Shown: positions 11,366 to 24,942, counted from the first letter of the stretch. The stretch is DNA of 64,000 nucleotides from Ancylostoma caninum (GCA_037903475.1 JBAJFG010000047.1:4626001-4690000); one strand, 5' to 3'. Notes: generated by a model not told the origin, from the letters alone. Numbers and translations are program-made.

Positions 11366-13540
11366 GTCAACTGTGTCAACTATAGTAACCACATCCGCCT
11401 TATCGGCCGGCATAGTCCTCCGGACGACCCCAGTCTCTTGCTAGAATTTTCCGCCAGCGACAGCATTCTTACTTTTATTTCCCTGGTTTTGTATGTCATC
11501 TTTATTCCATGCTCGCGACCTGTAACCTTACTACATAGCTTACTATATCATGACGTCTCATAGACCTTCTGGCCCTGTTTGCCCGTTGGCTAGTACATTG
11601 GGTTAAGTACAGCTAGCTCTATACTCTTCCACAATGATTGGATCAATCATTGATTCGTATGCTCTCGTTCATAACATCGACAAAGAAAGTGTTATATGTC
11701 AACTTTCATTCAATAAAACGTCCTTGATTCGAAATCTGTTAATCTCATTCATGCCTCTCCTGAGTGATATCTTCCTCATTCATTGCTTCCAGCTTATTCC
11801 ATGTATGCGCTACTGGGTAGTCAGACGATAGGACCCACTGATCCATCGATTTGCGTCATAGTGCATCGACATATCATATCTACTGCTATTTTCTTAGAAC
11901 TAATTTCCAACTTGCAGGACCATTTGCTTGAGAAGTGACTTAATTGTACTCCTTCAAAAAAAACATCTCCTCATGATTTATGAGCTGAATCTGATGTGCT
12001 CAACAACGGACGCAGCATACTCCAAGTCACATGGCTAGAAGTTTAACCTGCCCTGTCGTGCTCTCTGGGAATTTCTTTTGAAAATCCTACTTGGGTACTG
12101 TAACTAAGCTGCTAGGTCTACATGACAGTTGCTAAGTATACGAAAACGCGCGTTTCAGGAAGAATGACTACAGTAATGCTGGGACGAATAGGATCGAATG
12201 CTTATGTGGTCACACAGCGAATACTTATAAATCAGAATGGGGAGGGGCGAAAATTCTTGACAGTTACTGCACGAACGGTATTTTGAATAATAATGTCTGC
12301 AAATAGATGAGTTGCTGTATAGAACATTGTGTCGCAAAAGTGCATTGCGACCGTGCTCACTCAAACGTATTGGCCAGTAGCAGGTCTTGGTGGCACCGCC
12401 CCTCCCCGCATAACGTTCCACACCCGTTTCTTGGTAGAAGGGATGCAAAACTGAATTCCACGCGCTTGAGGAGGTTCAAGATTGCTTCCCTCGTAATTTT
12501 CGTATTTGTTTTCTGTCGTTTGCTGTGTTTCTGCTCAAATGATGATGAGCAGGTAAAACTACCCTCTAACCATGAAACGTGAACTCACTGAACGCAGGCA
12601 TCATGTCAACGTCTTGTACTTTATAATTCAAATCTAGTATCTCATGAAAGAGTGATTATAGAACAACTTAGGCTTTTGAATAAAGTTATAGCAAAGAGGT
12701 CAAAATGACGACAGCTGTCCAGGTGAACGCTCCGCGACCGCGCGCGTCAGACGCTAAGACCCCTTAAATGCTTATATAAAACAGTTCAAGAAGAGTATTA
12801 ATGCAGCCATATTGCATACAGCTATATTACATATCGTATCATTATTATAATTTTCATGTACAGTATTCAATGGTTTATTTCCAAGTGAGGCCTAAGCCAC
12901 GCCCCCTCCCACCCCACCCACCAATGTCCTGGTGCAAATCCGTTAGATGTCCCTTTGATAAATGTATAATTATTATTACATATCGTATGATTATTATTGG
13001 TTATTATTGATTACATGAGCTTTGTCACTCTACCTTCGCCTCGCCTCAATTTCATCTCTGAGGCTGAAGTGTCCAAATTGGCTGCAACTGTGGCGAGTGG
13101 GCGGAGTTTAACGGCGAAAGGCAGAGTTTGTCCACAGCGAGAATTCTTCAAAGTATCGAGAAAAAAAAAGTTCCAGAAGCAACAACATTCCAACAACATT
13201 TCGAAAAATCCGCGAATGCAAAATATTCAAGCGCCATAAAAAGACTTTGCGCTTGAACTCTTGGCTTTTTCCGTGCAAGCAGCAATGCTTAGCCCGCAGA
13301 GAACCACCTTTTTCCCTTCTTTTTTTCTCGTCCTTTTTCCCACTCTCACCACTCGAAAAATCCCCCGTCTCTGTTGTAATCCCATAACAAGTGATTGCAA
13401 AACTTGACGCCGGACGAGTTTTTTGAGGCAATTCCACACACTCGCCATTCGCCATCACATCGTCCTGCCAATTTGTCGGCAGTTCATCGCTTTGCAGTCA
13501 TGTGCTGCTGAAAAAAAACCGCTGCATTTGGTACGCTGGC
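11366..13540. other. Non-coding, nothing assigned
   Basis: AT-rich. A direct repeat of ATTACATATCGTAT occurs near 12828 and 12976. No gene seen. Confidence 0.5.
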
Positions 13541-13800
13541 GCGGGTGATTTCTGCGCAGAAAACGCTCGCGCGCGCGAGTTGTGTGCGCCCCGGGAAAAG
13601 CTCTTCGTAAAACATAAATAGAGCTGTTTGTAAACGAGTTAGATCAAATAGGCGAGCGATAAGAGGCGACGCGAATGTTTGCGCGTCCGCCGGTGCGCGC
13701 GGACCGCCCGCCCCCCGATCGGCGGCCCGCCCGCGGACGGTGGACGGGTAGTGACCACCGCCGCGCGACCGATCGGTCGAATCGTTCAATACACATAGAA
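13541..13800. promoter_or_regulatory. GC-rich, CpG-rich island (candidate regulatory)
   Basis: Strong shift to GC (GCGCGCGCG, CCGCCCGCCCGCGG) inside AT-rich DNA. The long open frame from 13675 is explained by low stop density in GC-rich sequence and lacks domains. Regulatory role is inference only. Confidence 0.3.
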
Positions 13801-16079
13801 GATCGTCACGTTGTCGGTAATCCGAGCATCTCGACGCTTTTACGCCGCGTTACAGCTGTTCTGCTGGATTTCTTTTTGGACATATTTGTCCTAGTGGTTT
13901 TCCAAGAATCCTGTTCTTTCTCACGCTCTTTGACCGACTTATGGTTCATGTCCGAGATCATTTTCATCAGGAGAAGTCTGGATTTTCTAGTAAAATGCTT
14001 CGGAATCGTTGTTAAAACACTTTTTTTGTTCTCATTTCATCCTTCATTTTCCTTTTTTTTCCATGTTCTCTCTTATTATCGAGCAGCTTCCTTATACTTA
14101 ACTCTCCAGGATAATCCTAAGGGCTATCCACTCAACCCGCTAATAACCCCCTTTTCCGTACACCTAACCCGGTTTTCGACACGTTCTCCCCGTCTATCCT
14201 CAGGACATGGACTTTTTTGTTTTGATCCACTTCTAGAGCCCATGCATGTGAATCTCCACCACCCATCTTTGATCATATTTGGATCCCATTTTGTATGGCA
14301 CTGTAATCTAGAGCCGATCAACGACCAAAAAACTTCTATATCCTTGTCATAGCCAGTTTTTAGAGCACCAGTCGCCCGTACTTTCCGATTTTCGCGTGAC
14401 CGAACGCGGTTGTTCGCTGAATGATTTTTCTCAAAATTCTCTTATTTCTGATGTTTCTCGAAATATCGTTGAGATTTCCGGTTTTCTAGTTGGTAACAAG
14501 CGACCACTTTGAAGAAATGCCCAGGTTGTTGATAGAAATTGCTCCAATATAAGGATTTCCTCGGAACCTCTCCGCTTCATGCGGAGAGTTCTATCTAACC
14601 AAAAGGAGGTTTCTCTGAATTCTGTATGTTTTTCATCCAGAATATTAGTAAACTAGCGCCATAGTATGTAAGTAGGTGAGTACCAGAAGTTCTAAAATCC
14701 CACCACTATGATTGTACTATCGTCATTCCACCATCGTTGACCATTAGCTTTCCCAACACATTTTTTTTTTTGGAAATCCTTACATATTTTTTTTCTACTA
14801 TTTTCGTATCAAACGCCTTGACTTTTCCCGGATTTTCCTCAGTTACCCGGAATACCTTTTCTTTCCTAGCTAACCGGGCACTTCCCTCCTATTACATGTT
14901 TCTTCTGAAATTGCATTAGAAATGCTTTCGACTTACATTCTTGCCCATATTTTCTTATTGCTTCATCCTGCTTATTAGTTTTTCAATTTTCACCATTTCG
15001 AAAATGTCCAAGACATCAATTATTAATTACTTCAGCTTGGAACTACCACTGGCCCAACCCTCCCCCACGCTTTTTCCCTTTAACGGAGACTTTTTTCCTC
15101 CAACTGTCCTCCCCCTTCGTCTATCGCCACTGATACAACTGTTTTTCTTACCTTCTTCCATACTTGGAGGAAAAATTGAAATTCCCTTCAGTAATGGAAC
15201 AGTGGTGCTCTGATATCTTGCGTGTTCGACAACTTAGACTGAATGTTCGAAAATCAGTCTCAAATTCTCGATGGTTTACCGAGGACAATACAATTTGAAT
15301 AAATTCATCTACTATAGATAACAGCAAGAACATCAAGCATCTGATATTTGAAAACAAAACTAGTTTCGTTTCAAAAGGAATTTCCTGAATTTTTTTTCCA
15401 ATTTAATTCATTGGCTTAGCAAAGAGGACTCAAATATTCAATTGTTGGAATCGATCAAAAATCCGATTTTCGACAATCATAAAGCCTCATTTATAGCTCT
15501 ATTCCACATATTCTATCCAGTTAAGTTCACTTTTCTGGAAAGTGTTTTTGGAATTCATTTTCCCTGGTTCATAAAAGTTCCCTGGGAAGTAGTGATCTTC
15601 CTGTTGCTCCAACGTGGACGAGTTATCCTGGTGAGAAAGGTATTTTTTGTCTGAGCGACTCGCCTCCGTCAGAAACAATGGGTACTTAAAGAAAGCAAAA
15701 TATTTGACATTGCTAGAGGAAATATTCTCGGTTCTGGGTAGTTGAGAAGGTTCGGACCTTCCCGGGAAGATTCATGAATCCCACCACCAATTTTTCCTCA
15801 AAGTTTTTCTGTCATTTTCAATATTTGCGGGCATTTCACTTGCATAGCTCTTGACATCGCTAATTTTCTCCTTGACTGGCTCGTAACTTCTAATGGTATT
15901 GGCTTATTATGCACTTTGCATGATTTCTCGTTGAAATGCACTTTCAATGGGATTTTTTTCATTGTCGAATGTGATGAATGAAATTTTTCTGCTCACTGCA
16001 GCAAGCAGCTCTGAGATTTCACTCTTTCTCCCTAACCACCTCCTTAATTGCTCGTAATTGCGCATTTTTCGCTTGTAAA
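13801..16079. other. Non-coding, pyrimidine-rich
   Basis: Long T/C-rich plus strand gives hydrophobic-looking translations with no family features. Confidence 0.5.
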
Positions 16080-16290
16080 GTGAGGATTCGCGGTGATATC
16101 GTCGCGACGACGAGGGAACGGAACGGAGTCGGTGGTCCTTAAGCGCGTTTGCTTACCGTGACCAACGAACGCGTCCCGGCGTGACCGTGTCGATTTCTTG
16201 CTGGTGAGCGGGCGAGCGAGCGGGCGGCTGCTGGCCAGCCGGCCACCAGCGAATCGCCAGCACTTAAGCGGCGCCAGCAATTTGTTCGCA
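16080..16290. promoter_or_regulatory. GC-rich island (candidate regulatory)
   Basis: Contains GCGAGCGAGCGGGCGGC and CGTCGCGACGACG words. No coding evidence. Confidence 0.25.
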
Positions 16291-18100
16291 AAAATATGCA
16301 TTAGCCATCGGTGAAAAAACCAGCTCACAGCGTCTTTTCTGCAGTTGCGGATATTGCATGGAATTATGCGCAATTCATGTCGTGTAGTGTTAGCGTCAGT
16401 TCCGCATTGTTCCAGTTAAGCTCAGTGTGGCGGTGATGGCGAAGGTTCGTGGAATTGCGGGCGGAGCCTGTGATTCATAGAATTTCCAGGAAGATGTTCC
16501 ACTATTTCTCCATCTATGTAGACTAGTCTTTCCCATCAAAATTTCATCTACTAGAGCATTTTCCCAGTCACGCTACGGTTTCACGACAAATCTACGTAAA
16601 ACTTCACCAAAAACCACTGTCACGGTGTATTTTGTGGTTTTTCTGCAATTGCGAACCTTGCATTTCAAAGTACGCCACGTAAATACAAAAAATATAGCGA
16701 AGGAACTGTGTGGCGTTCACGTTCACGTCGTCTCAGTTAGCAGCAAACAAGCCGTCATTTAGGCAGCTTTACGACTGTTTGGCGATTTTCTGCAATTGCA
16801 GACAATTTTCTGCATTATGCCAAGGCGTTTTCCAGTTAGCTAAGACCCTTGAAAATTTCTGAGAAAGTGCCTCAAACTATGGGTTTTCTGCTAGCATGAA
16901 CTTGCTCAAACGTCTCCTTTGGAAAAAGCTGTTCGGGATAATTTTGCTATTTTCTGCAATTGCGGACTGTTTGCATTTAAGCTTTCTTCTTAGTTCCGCT
17001 AGCGCTACTCGCACTTGAAAAAAAGATGCCAGAGAAATCCAGTAAATTTTTTAAAGAGTAAAAAAATCTCGGCATCATAAAACTGTGGCTAGCATCAGTA
17101 ACACAACACTCCTTTGCCTTTTTCCGCAAATACAGAAAGTTTTCTTTTTTTTCAAGTACTAGAAATTTCTAAGAAAATTCTGTAGACATGTATTTTCTCG
17201 GAAGCGGTGTTCAATTTAGCGCTGACAACTTGAAAAGAATTACCATGAAAATTTCCGGAAAATTTATGGAACGATTCCCCTATGGGAGAGCGCACTGATA
17301 CGAGAAACGCAAACCAAACAGCGGAACCTCTCGCTAACAACGACCGCAGATGTGCAAAAACGTCCTCATTCGCTGCATAGCAGAAAATTCCAGAAAATGA
17401 CTCATTTAAGGTTATAGGAAATTCAATGAGAGCGAAGAAGAATCGCTGCGATGCGGTTGCGTCGCGGTTTAGATGGGATCTGACACTTTCTGACACAGCT
17501 GATACTTGTTACGCTCTGACGAACATCACCTCCACTTTCACAAGTGAGGAACAAAAAAAACCTGTTTGGATCTGTCAGGAACCCTCCTAACACGTTCTGA
17601 CACGTGCTGACATGTGCGATATGGTTCCTAACACGTACCTACAAACCTTTTCTGTCCCAACTCTTCTCTGTTCTGTGAGGATGAACACGTTTTGACCTGC
17701 ACCACGTCTATCATTACCGTTGGGACCTGTTAGGATTAACCTAGGTCATGTCAAGATTTGTCAGAATGTGCTAGAACCGTAACGAAACCGCATCGCTGCG
17801 GTATTTACGCGCAATTGAACCGCTATGCCGTTGACAAACGTGACGTTTTCATGGAATCTTATTTCCGTCACGTTCCTCCGCTTGGACGAGCACTGTTCAC
17901 ACGACCGTACGAGTTTCCAATGAACGCCCGCACAAATTGATTCGTCAACAATTGACGCCTCACTGACGATGTGGACGACGGACGGATGCGTGTATGTGAG
18001 AGAGGACGCACCCGTCCGCCGGCGGCTTAAAGACAACAACAGCCGAAACGATTTGAAACTAGTTCTTCGCGCCTAATTCGAGAGCGTTCTATAAGAAACG
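16291..18100. other. Non-coding, with CTGACACG-type repeated words
   Basis: From 17585 to 17650 the words CTAACACGT, CTGACACGT and CTGACATGT recur. AACCTAGGTCA at 17738-17748 is one mismatch from a ROR response element. Confidence 0.45.
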
Positions 18101-18148
18101 ATCGATCAGGTGATTAGACGTGCTGCGAGAACGACGGACGGTGGTTAG

Positions 18149-18280
18149 GTGAACACGAGCGCGAGAGAAGCGCCTGAAAATCAGGGTGTGTTGGCGGCGG
18201 CGAACGCGCTGCTTACCCGCATAGCTGTCAAGGATGGGAAAGTTCAGTGGAGTGGACGATTAATCGTGGAAAAAGTGGCC
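18149..18280 (+). other. Short open, codon-like stretch ending at a GTGAGT donor
   Basis: 44 codons open on the plus strand (includes NALLTRIAVKDGKVQWSG), with a consensus donor at 18281. No ATG and no good acceptor, so it is not called a gene. It could be part of a 5' exon or chance in a GC-rich island. Confidence 0.15.
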
Positions 18281-18310
18281 GTGAGTGCGAATGAGGTGGT
18301 GCGTTAAGTA

Positions 18311-19934
18311 GAAGTCATAGGTTAGCTAATCCGCAAGTGCAGAATGGTTCAATTTACCGTATTCCTGTCAAGGTTAGCGGTTTGAAGAGCCTAATAGCAG
18401 CAGGAAACGGACTAGTGCTATGGATATTGTGGGATTTTCTTCCAGAAGTCAAGGTCTTCGGTAGTGCCACATAGGGGTTCAGCGGATAAAGCGCGTCACC
18501 ATGCACTGTGGACCACTTCATTATTTTGAAAAAATTAAGGTCACAGCTTAATACAGCTTTTTTTCTCGGAACGTCTCTGTTTCATGTAAATTTACTCACT
18601 CAAGACAAGCGTTACCTGGTTTGACCTGACCTGACCATCTGAATCACCATACCGTGAATTCTGGATGTAAATCTGCTCCGTACATAGCGCGGCTTATGTT
18701 CCCGGACACGGCTTCCAACACGATTTTCACTGAGTTTGTGTGAACTGCAATAACTGAGAACATATAAAGACCAGCTTTCAAAAAAAAACTATTTTTATGC
18801 TATCAAAAGTATGCGAGCACCCTACGAAATTTCCGAGGATTTCACCGCTCTGCAATTTCAATAGCGATTTCATCCAAAAAATCCAGAGTTTTAAGGAATC
18901 GACGGACTCTATAGAGTTCAGATACCGTGGAATTGCAGCTATCGCTCTTCTCACCGAGAATTTAGAAACACTTCTCTGCACAAGCTCAAAAATGGTTGTG
19001 GCTGCTCGTGCTGCTGCCCCGCTGTCACATACAAACCATCATTTGTATCCGCTTGAGAATCCACCTATCCAAGGTTTTTTTTAAATCTTATTATTACATT
19101 TTATTATTATCATCAAATGTATCATATTGTATTATCATATACATCTTATTATTTCATCTTATCATGATAAATAAATGTTTGGATAAACACAGTTGCCGAG
19201 TACCATCCCAACTTTTAAAGAATTGTATTTTCAAACGAAAATAGAAATTAACAGTAGAAAAATATGACAAAAATTAACGAAACCATAGGAAACTACGCCT
19301 CAGGTGGTCGTTGCCTTCCATTTCCAGCATTATTTCTCACGGCTTCTTTTTGTTGTTGGCTTCGCTCCTAGTTCGTGGCCATTTTTCCATTCCGTTCAAA
19401 TCCATGGGTTATGTACGAGCTGGAAACTTTTCTCCGGAAATCTCTCGAAGTTTCATTCACCGGAAAGTTTTTAAATGGAGTGATCGCTCGAATTCTGTAC
19501 GTTTGAGTAGATGTTCGATATTCAGTCAGCTAAAATCGTTATCAGGTTTGCTTAAACATGCAATTCCCTTATACTTTACCTGCAGGGGGCCAACAGTGTA
19601 AATCTTTTCCTCGTTGTCACGTCCTATACATACAATTTCAACTGTAGCGCACATTCAATTTCACGACTGGAACTGTACGGTCAGACTGTTTGCTGTGCCT
19701 CCTCAAATTTTTATCTTGTTAGTCGTATCGGCTGGGAAGCTACCCCAGATCAAGGATTTGGTTAGTACCTGTTCTATCTGAGAAGGTATATTTACCTTAT
19801 CCACTTTGTTACAAGTAATATAAAGGATTAGTGGATTAATTTACCGAATTGAGTTATCACGAATATTTTTCAGATTCTCATAATTATTTTGTTCTTTAGT
19901 TACTACAATTTTCATAAATTCCCCTGAGCCCAGA
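18311..19934. other. Non-coding, with three tandem TGACC half-sites
   Basis: TTGACCTGACCTGACC at 18621-18636 holds three nuclear-receptor-type half-sites spaced five bases apart. No gene seen. Confidence 0.4.
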
Positions 19935-20032
19935 TGCATAATTTGACATCACCCGTGGTAAACGTGTTAATGTGCCCAGAGGGTAAACTTTAGGGGTAAA
20001 CGCGATTACTTCGAGTAAACCCAATGATGAAT
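19935..20032. mobile_element. ACCCAGGGTAAACGTG-family inverted-repeat element, copy 1
   Basis: GCATAATTTGACATCACCC...GTAAACGTGTT at the left and CGAGTAAACCCAATGATGA at the right: a diverged member of the family best seen at 47608-47709. Confidence 0.5.
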
Positions 20033-20176
20033 GCCAACCCAGATCTACCTTTCATCTTGCACCCATCGGCATGTTTATCCATACATGGTGTTATGTAAAC
20101 GATGTTGTCACGCATGGGTAGTCGTAAACATGGATAAGAGATTAGTCATCTTTCCATCCAGGACTTGGGGCTGCAT

Positions 20177-20306
20177 GCATCATTAGGATTATCTATGGTA
20201 AACTTGTGAGCACCCCTCAGATCTATCCATCGTTGGCGTGGGCACCAACACGTTTACCCTGGGTAATTGGGCACCAAATGTTTACCCTGGGTAATCTCGA
20301 TGATGC
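20177..20306. mobile_element. ACCCAGGGTAAACGTG-family element, copy 2
   Basis: Left GCATCATTAGGATTATC, right GGGTAATCTCGATGATGC. It contains an internal near-duplication of GTTTACCCTGGGTAAT at 20252-20295. Confidence 0.6.
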
Positions 20307-20644
20307 CTCCAGACCCTGGAGTAATTTCACTGTGCTTCTATCTACCTTCGTACTACCGTAATCTCGTCAAATTTCAGTAAACCCTATAAAATCAGCATAG
20401 AGAAAATCCAAACCCAAAAGCCCTGCATTTCATTGGAACTCAACTTTTCACATCATCCTTGCAATCAGAATGGCCTATCCGCGTAGTGGCTGCTTCTCAA
20501 AATCCTCCAGTAAGGAATGTCATGGTAGGAAATTCGAAAAATGCTGTGTTGCCGACTGATCAGCACTCCCGGCTGGTTAGTGGGAGGTAAAGAGTTCAAA
20601 ACTCGTCCACGGCAGTTACATTCCTTCCCACCTCGGGGCACGGT

Positions 20645-20797
20645 TGCATCATTAGAGGGATGGGTAATCTCATACCTATGGCTACATGGCTATCGTCTTA
20701 GTATGGACAACATCAGGGCTGATATGCTGTGTGGTGCCCGATAAAGGGTCAAATTTCGTATTTTAACGCGTCTACCAGGGGTAATCTCAATTATACA
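20645..20797. mobile_element. ACCCAGGGTAAACGTG-family element, copy 3 (diverged)
   Basis: GCATCATTAGAGGGATGGGTAA on the left and ACCAGGGGTAATCTCAATTA on the right. Confidence 0.4.
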
Positions 20798-20959
20798 TAG
20801 CGTTTCTCCGTTTCCTGCAGGGTTCTTTCCTCCACCTGTCTTTCTAACCTGTTCTTTGGAGGCTGACTTCGAACAAATAATCCATTATACTTTCCTTATT
20901 AGCGCTGAACTCTCAATGCGTGAAGTACCTTCTTGTTAGCTCCGCCTGTACTTTTCCAA

Positions 20960-21250
20960 CCCCCCCCCCGCGTGCCCTTATATGTCGCCCCCCCGCACTT
21001 CGATCGATTTTCGATCAGAACATTATCCGCTTGATTTTATCTGCGCGTCCAGCGGCGCTCGTCTACAGCGCCGTCGTCGTCGTCGTTCGCGCAGCGGTCG
21101 CGGCGACCACAACGACGACGGGGCTAACCTGGCCCGTCCTCCGCGCCCGCCTGTGCCCCGCCCCCCGGCAGGCCACAGTTAGTCGCCCCCGTCCACCACC
21201 CCGTTTCCATTGTTCGTGTCATTGTTCAGATCCTGTTGCACGTTGTTGAT
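20960..21250. promoter_or_regulatory. GC-rich island with CGTCGTCGTCG tract
   Basis: Starts after a run of 10 C (20960-20969) and contains GTCGTCGTCGTCG and GCGGTCGCGGCGACC. Open in two frames because it is GC-rich; no domain. Confidence 0.3.
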
Positions 21251-21589
21251 GTTGATTGCTGTGTGTATGACATCGTTTAGCTAAGAAATGCTAGAGATAC
21301 TGTAGCATTTGGTCGTTGGACTTTGATTTCTGGCGTTTTCCGGGTACATAAATATGCCTGATGATCAGTCGTGCTACCGTACTCCTACCTAGGTACGGTA
21401 GGTGTTTAGTCGATCGTTGAATCTCCCATAAATAGTGTTAACGCGAACACTATATTTAGCGATGTTTACCTATCGCTCTTCAGCCAATTATAACTGGTCC
21501 ACTTATATGTTTTTAGAGCGCGTTTATAATAACAGAGGATAATGCCAGTGTGTTTCATATCGCACTGTGCCCTCTAAATAGAAGTTTTC

Positions 21590-22640
21590 TGTGCTTGTCT
21601 GCGTCTCTTGCATAGAGAAAGAATCTTCTGGATACTCTCTTTCCGATTGGTACGATTGAAAATTGTCCCATCAGGGACGAAACTGCTATTACGCCTAGCC
21701 ACCCGTGACGATCTACGAATTCCGTTCGGGACCATCAATTCTCCCTATAATTGCAGACCTTCCTATAGCCTTCGAGATTTACTGCCCTGTTATGGTTTCT
21801 CTGCGTCTCTGACGTGTCCGTGCACTTTTGCATAATTTTACATGCCTAGCAGGAAAAGACATGTATGAGTCCGCCCAAACATTTCTTTGTATCTCTGCAC
21901 ACTCTCTTCATGTCGAGCTCTTTAGGCCTTTCTCTAGTTGTCTGTGCCACGCCTAAGTGCTCAGTATTTCCTGCTGCCCTTGTAATTTTTCCTACTTTTC
22001 TTAGATTTTCTCCACATAAACCACTGAAATGAACTATTTCTCTGCTTCTCTGCATCTCTCCCTCTTTCCACACTCTCTTATTTTCCGTGTCTTTTTGTTG
22101 TCGTCTCTTAGTTTAATCCCACTATCTCGATCCAGTTGCTTGCGTAACGGCTGATCTGGACTCTTTTTCATTATCATACAGTCATTGCGGAACTGTTGAA
22201 ATGGTTTTCTATCTCTCTGCATGTCTGCGTCTCTCACTATTTCCTCGCCGTTTTAATTAGACCTGTTTCTGCAAGTTTACTCTGCAAATGACGATTGGAG
22301 ACCACTTCACTTTTTTCTCTGTACTCTCATGGTTTCCATTCTGTTCCTTTAGGTATGAAATTTCTCAATTTCTCGTAACTTCCCACACCATCTGGAAGGT
22401 TTTCTCAACATTTTGCAATAATTGCCTTCATTTTCTTTGGACATCTGCGTCTCATCGCTTGCCATACTATTTTCTCGGCGTTTTGAATCGTTCCTTTCTG
22501 TTTTTCTTGTCACGCTCAGTATCCGTTTGCTGTCCTTGTAATTAGCGGTTCGATAGGTGTTTTTGACTTTTCTTCATTTCTCTGCGTATCTCGTTTACAG
22601 ACTTCTCTAGTTTCTAGATTTTTGTAATGAACTTTTGCTG
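21590..22640. repeat. Degenerate long-period array with TCTGCGTCTCT words
   Basis: TCTGCGTCTC or close variants recur near 21598, 21800, 22039, 22224, 22445 and 22581, about 140-240 bp apart. Two units also share ACTATTTTCTCGGCGTTTTG-like sequence downstream, so this is an old tandem repeat. Confidence 0.5.
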
Positions 22641-24290
22641 TGCATCTTCGGGCCGCAATGGTTTGCTTTCTTTCTTTTCTTCTCTTCAGAGTTCGTACTC
22701 TTTCCCCACGAGTGTTGGCTCTCTGATTTTCGCTATAATGATAAAAACTGAGGGCTTTGCTTGGAATATACTACTTTTTGTGCCATTACAAAATTTTCTT
22801 TTTATCTTTTCCCTCTCTCAATTCTCGTGCTGATCACCTGATCAATCCGTGGCCAACCGGTCTCCGCCCATTGTCTATTTATAGGCGGCCGGTATGATAC
22901 GTAGCCCTCCTGTCAGCCTTCATGCTATTCTTCGGTCATCTCTTCATTTTCTTCTTTTTTATTTTCCTTTTCCTCCTGTTTTAGTCATGTATTTCATTTG
23001 ATGCCTTTATACTAACCCATCAAGCACTTACAGTAATCAAAAATCGAATTTTTCGGCTTCAGAATTGTTGTATGGCTCTTCTCGTTGCGTTTTACTCGTT
23101 CTCATTTCCTCATTCGTGATCTACCGTCCTCGTGCATACTTACCGTAATTCCTACAGTACTCCCTTGATTTTCAGGGTTCGTCGACGGTAGCGTCCACCT
23201 CGTTAAACTTGCCCGCGTCACACATACACGTGGTTTTACCGCCACCATCACCACCACCTCATCTATATCATCACAAGAAGTCTGTCAGCAGCCGTCGCTC
23301 AGTCGTCACTACTTACCGTACCCTGATGTATCAAAGTGGACATGTATTTCTACAGTAATCTAATATTCTTGTTATTTTTATTACCATATGATGTATTACC
23401 GGTATCGAGTCCACGACAATTGCCATTACAAGGTTAGTTTTGTTTTTATTTTTCAAAGTTTCCACAAAATTTCTGAAAAAAAACTCAGGGGTAAGTAGAT
23501 CAAAAATGTCAACCAATAAATGTGCTTCCTCGGCTTTTGATGTTTATATGCCTTTTTATCCACAATAAAGGTGCCTTCGCATAATTTTATTTTATTGTGG
23601 ATTGCCTGAAATCTGATTCAGAAAAATGCACACTCAATTTTTTAATCAATAGATCAAACATCAAACATCAAGATCATTTATATCCATTTTACCACCTCCA
23701 ATCGCTCGAAATTGAAGTATTATTTACCTTCTGGATAATTCTTTATTATTTTTCTATTGATTGATTTCTGATTACTGAGCATTCTATAATATTATTAAAA
23801 ATATGTATACTGAATGCTCATGTTTTCTGTGGTCTTTTCCAGAACCGCCCTATACAAATCAAAAGAAGGTCTTCTGTGATTGGTCCGTTCATACTGTAGT
23901 TTTTGAAATTTAGTTTTTTAAGAGTTATAGAGAATTCGAGGAAAATTTTTCCTTCCTGACTTGCTTCTGAGAATTTACCAATTTCTGAAGCTTCCCATGG
24001 TATTTCCGAGCTTTTATTGTTTTCTGGAAAATTTCTTCTCTTCCAGGATTTCTTCCAGAGATTTTTTGATTTCCAAGTAGACAGTTTTTTTCTCGCGTTT
24101 CATCGAGACCGATTTTATCTCTAGGTTTTCCTGCCCTTGTTAGTAAGGCAACTTTTCCCTGCCCTTTTTGAGTGCTTATACCTCCCTGCCACCCTGAATT
24201 TCCTGGATTTTTCCTGAATTTCCTTCCAATTCCTTTCTTCCGCACTGGTAATCCCGAAGCTGCTGGAGCGATCCTGCGTTTTTCCACCTT
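22641..24290. other. Non-coding, nothing assigned
   Basis: AT-rich. The minus-strand open frame at 23925-24287 has no domain. Confidence 0.5.
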
Positions 24291-24480
24291 AACGCTCGCT
24301 GTTTCGCGCGACGGTCAAGGTTACAGCCGGGTTTGGTAATTACACAACGATATTGATCGCTCGCTGTCCTCCGCTCTCGTCAAGGTGGTGGTGCTGGTGG
24401 ATTCGAATGATCGATGACCACTGATCGATCGATATGACCGTAAAGAGCATCGTTCGACGGTTGTACGGCGTGTTAGCAGC
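24291..24480. promoter_or_regulatory. GC-richer island with TCAAGGTTA and ATCGAT words
   Basis: Contains TCAAGGTTA, one base from the FTZ-F1-type consensus, and CGATCGATCGAT words. Followed by a run of 11 G (24529-24539). Role inferred only. Confidence 0.25.
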
Positions 24481-24640
24481 GGTGGAACTTCTCCTTCAAG
24501 GGGATTTATAGTGGGAACCTGGTAGGGAGGGGGGGGGGGACCTGGTACGAGGATTAGTGGGCGCCTCTACCAATTGGTGGGTGTTGAGAGGAAGATATGT
24601 AGCTGCTTAATTGCTCATTAGCTGTGGTTGAAAAATATGC

Positions 24641-24690
24641 TTTTTTATTTATTCATTTATTTATTTGCTTATTTTACGAGCCGGTGTGCC
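24641..24690 (-). repeat. Retroposon-like 3' terminus, copy 2 (minus)
   Basis: On the minus strand GGCACACCGGCTCGTAAAAT is followed by TAAA/GAAT-type repeats, matching the layout at 8243 and 35151. Confidence 0.5.
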
Positions 24691-24942
24691 ATTACTGATG
24701 GGTTAAGGTTAGAAAGGGTTATTTCTGTGGATTAAGGCAATGTTGGGGCTGAAGTGATCCTCAGAAATTTGGCATGGAACTTCTCAGCTATACTACTTTT
24801 TTTGGAGGAAAATCATGCATTCGTTTAAATTTTGGGGATTTTACCTCCACATAACATACAAACATACATTGTTTCTTCATTTTTCCTTAAAATTCATACT
24901 CAAGAAGGTTCACTTGTAGCTTTTCTGTTGATTTCTGCCAAT

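Noticed and set aside
13675..14352. Longest upstream plus-strand open frame (225 codons)
   Set aside because: It starts in a GC-rich island with few stops, runs into T-rich hydrophobic nonsense and shows no domain or splice context.
20541..20620. tRNA-like segment (AGAGTTCAAAACTC)
   Set aside because: Only the T-loop-like word fits; no box A or acceptor stem.
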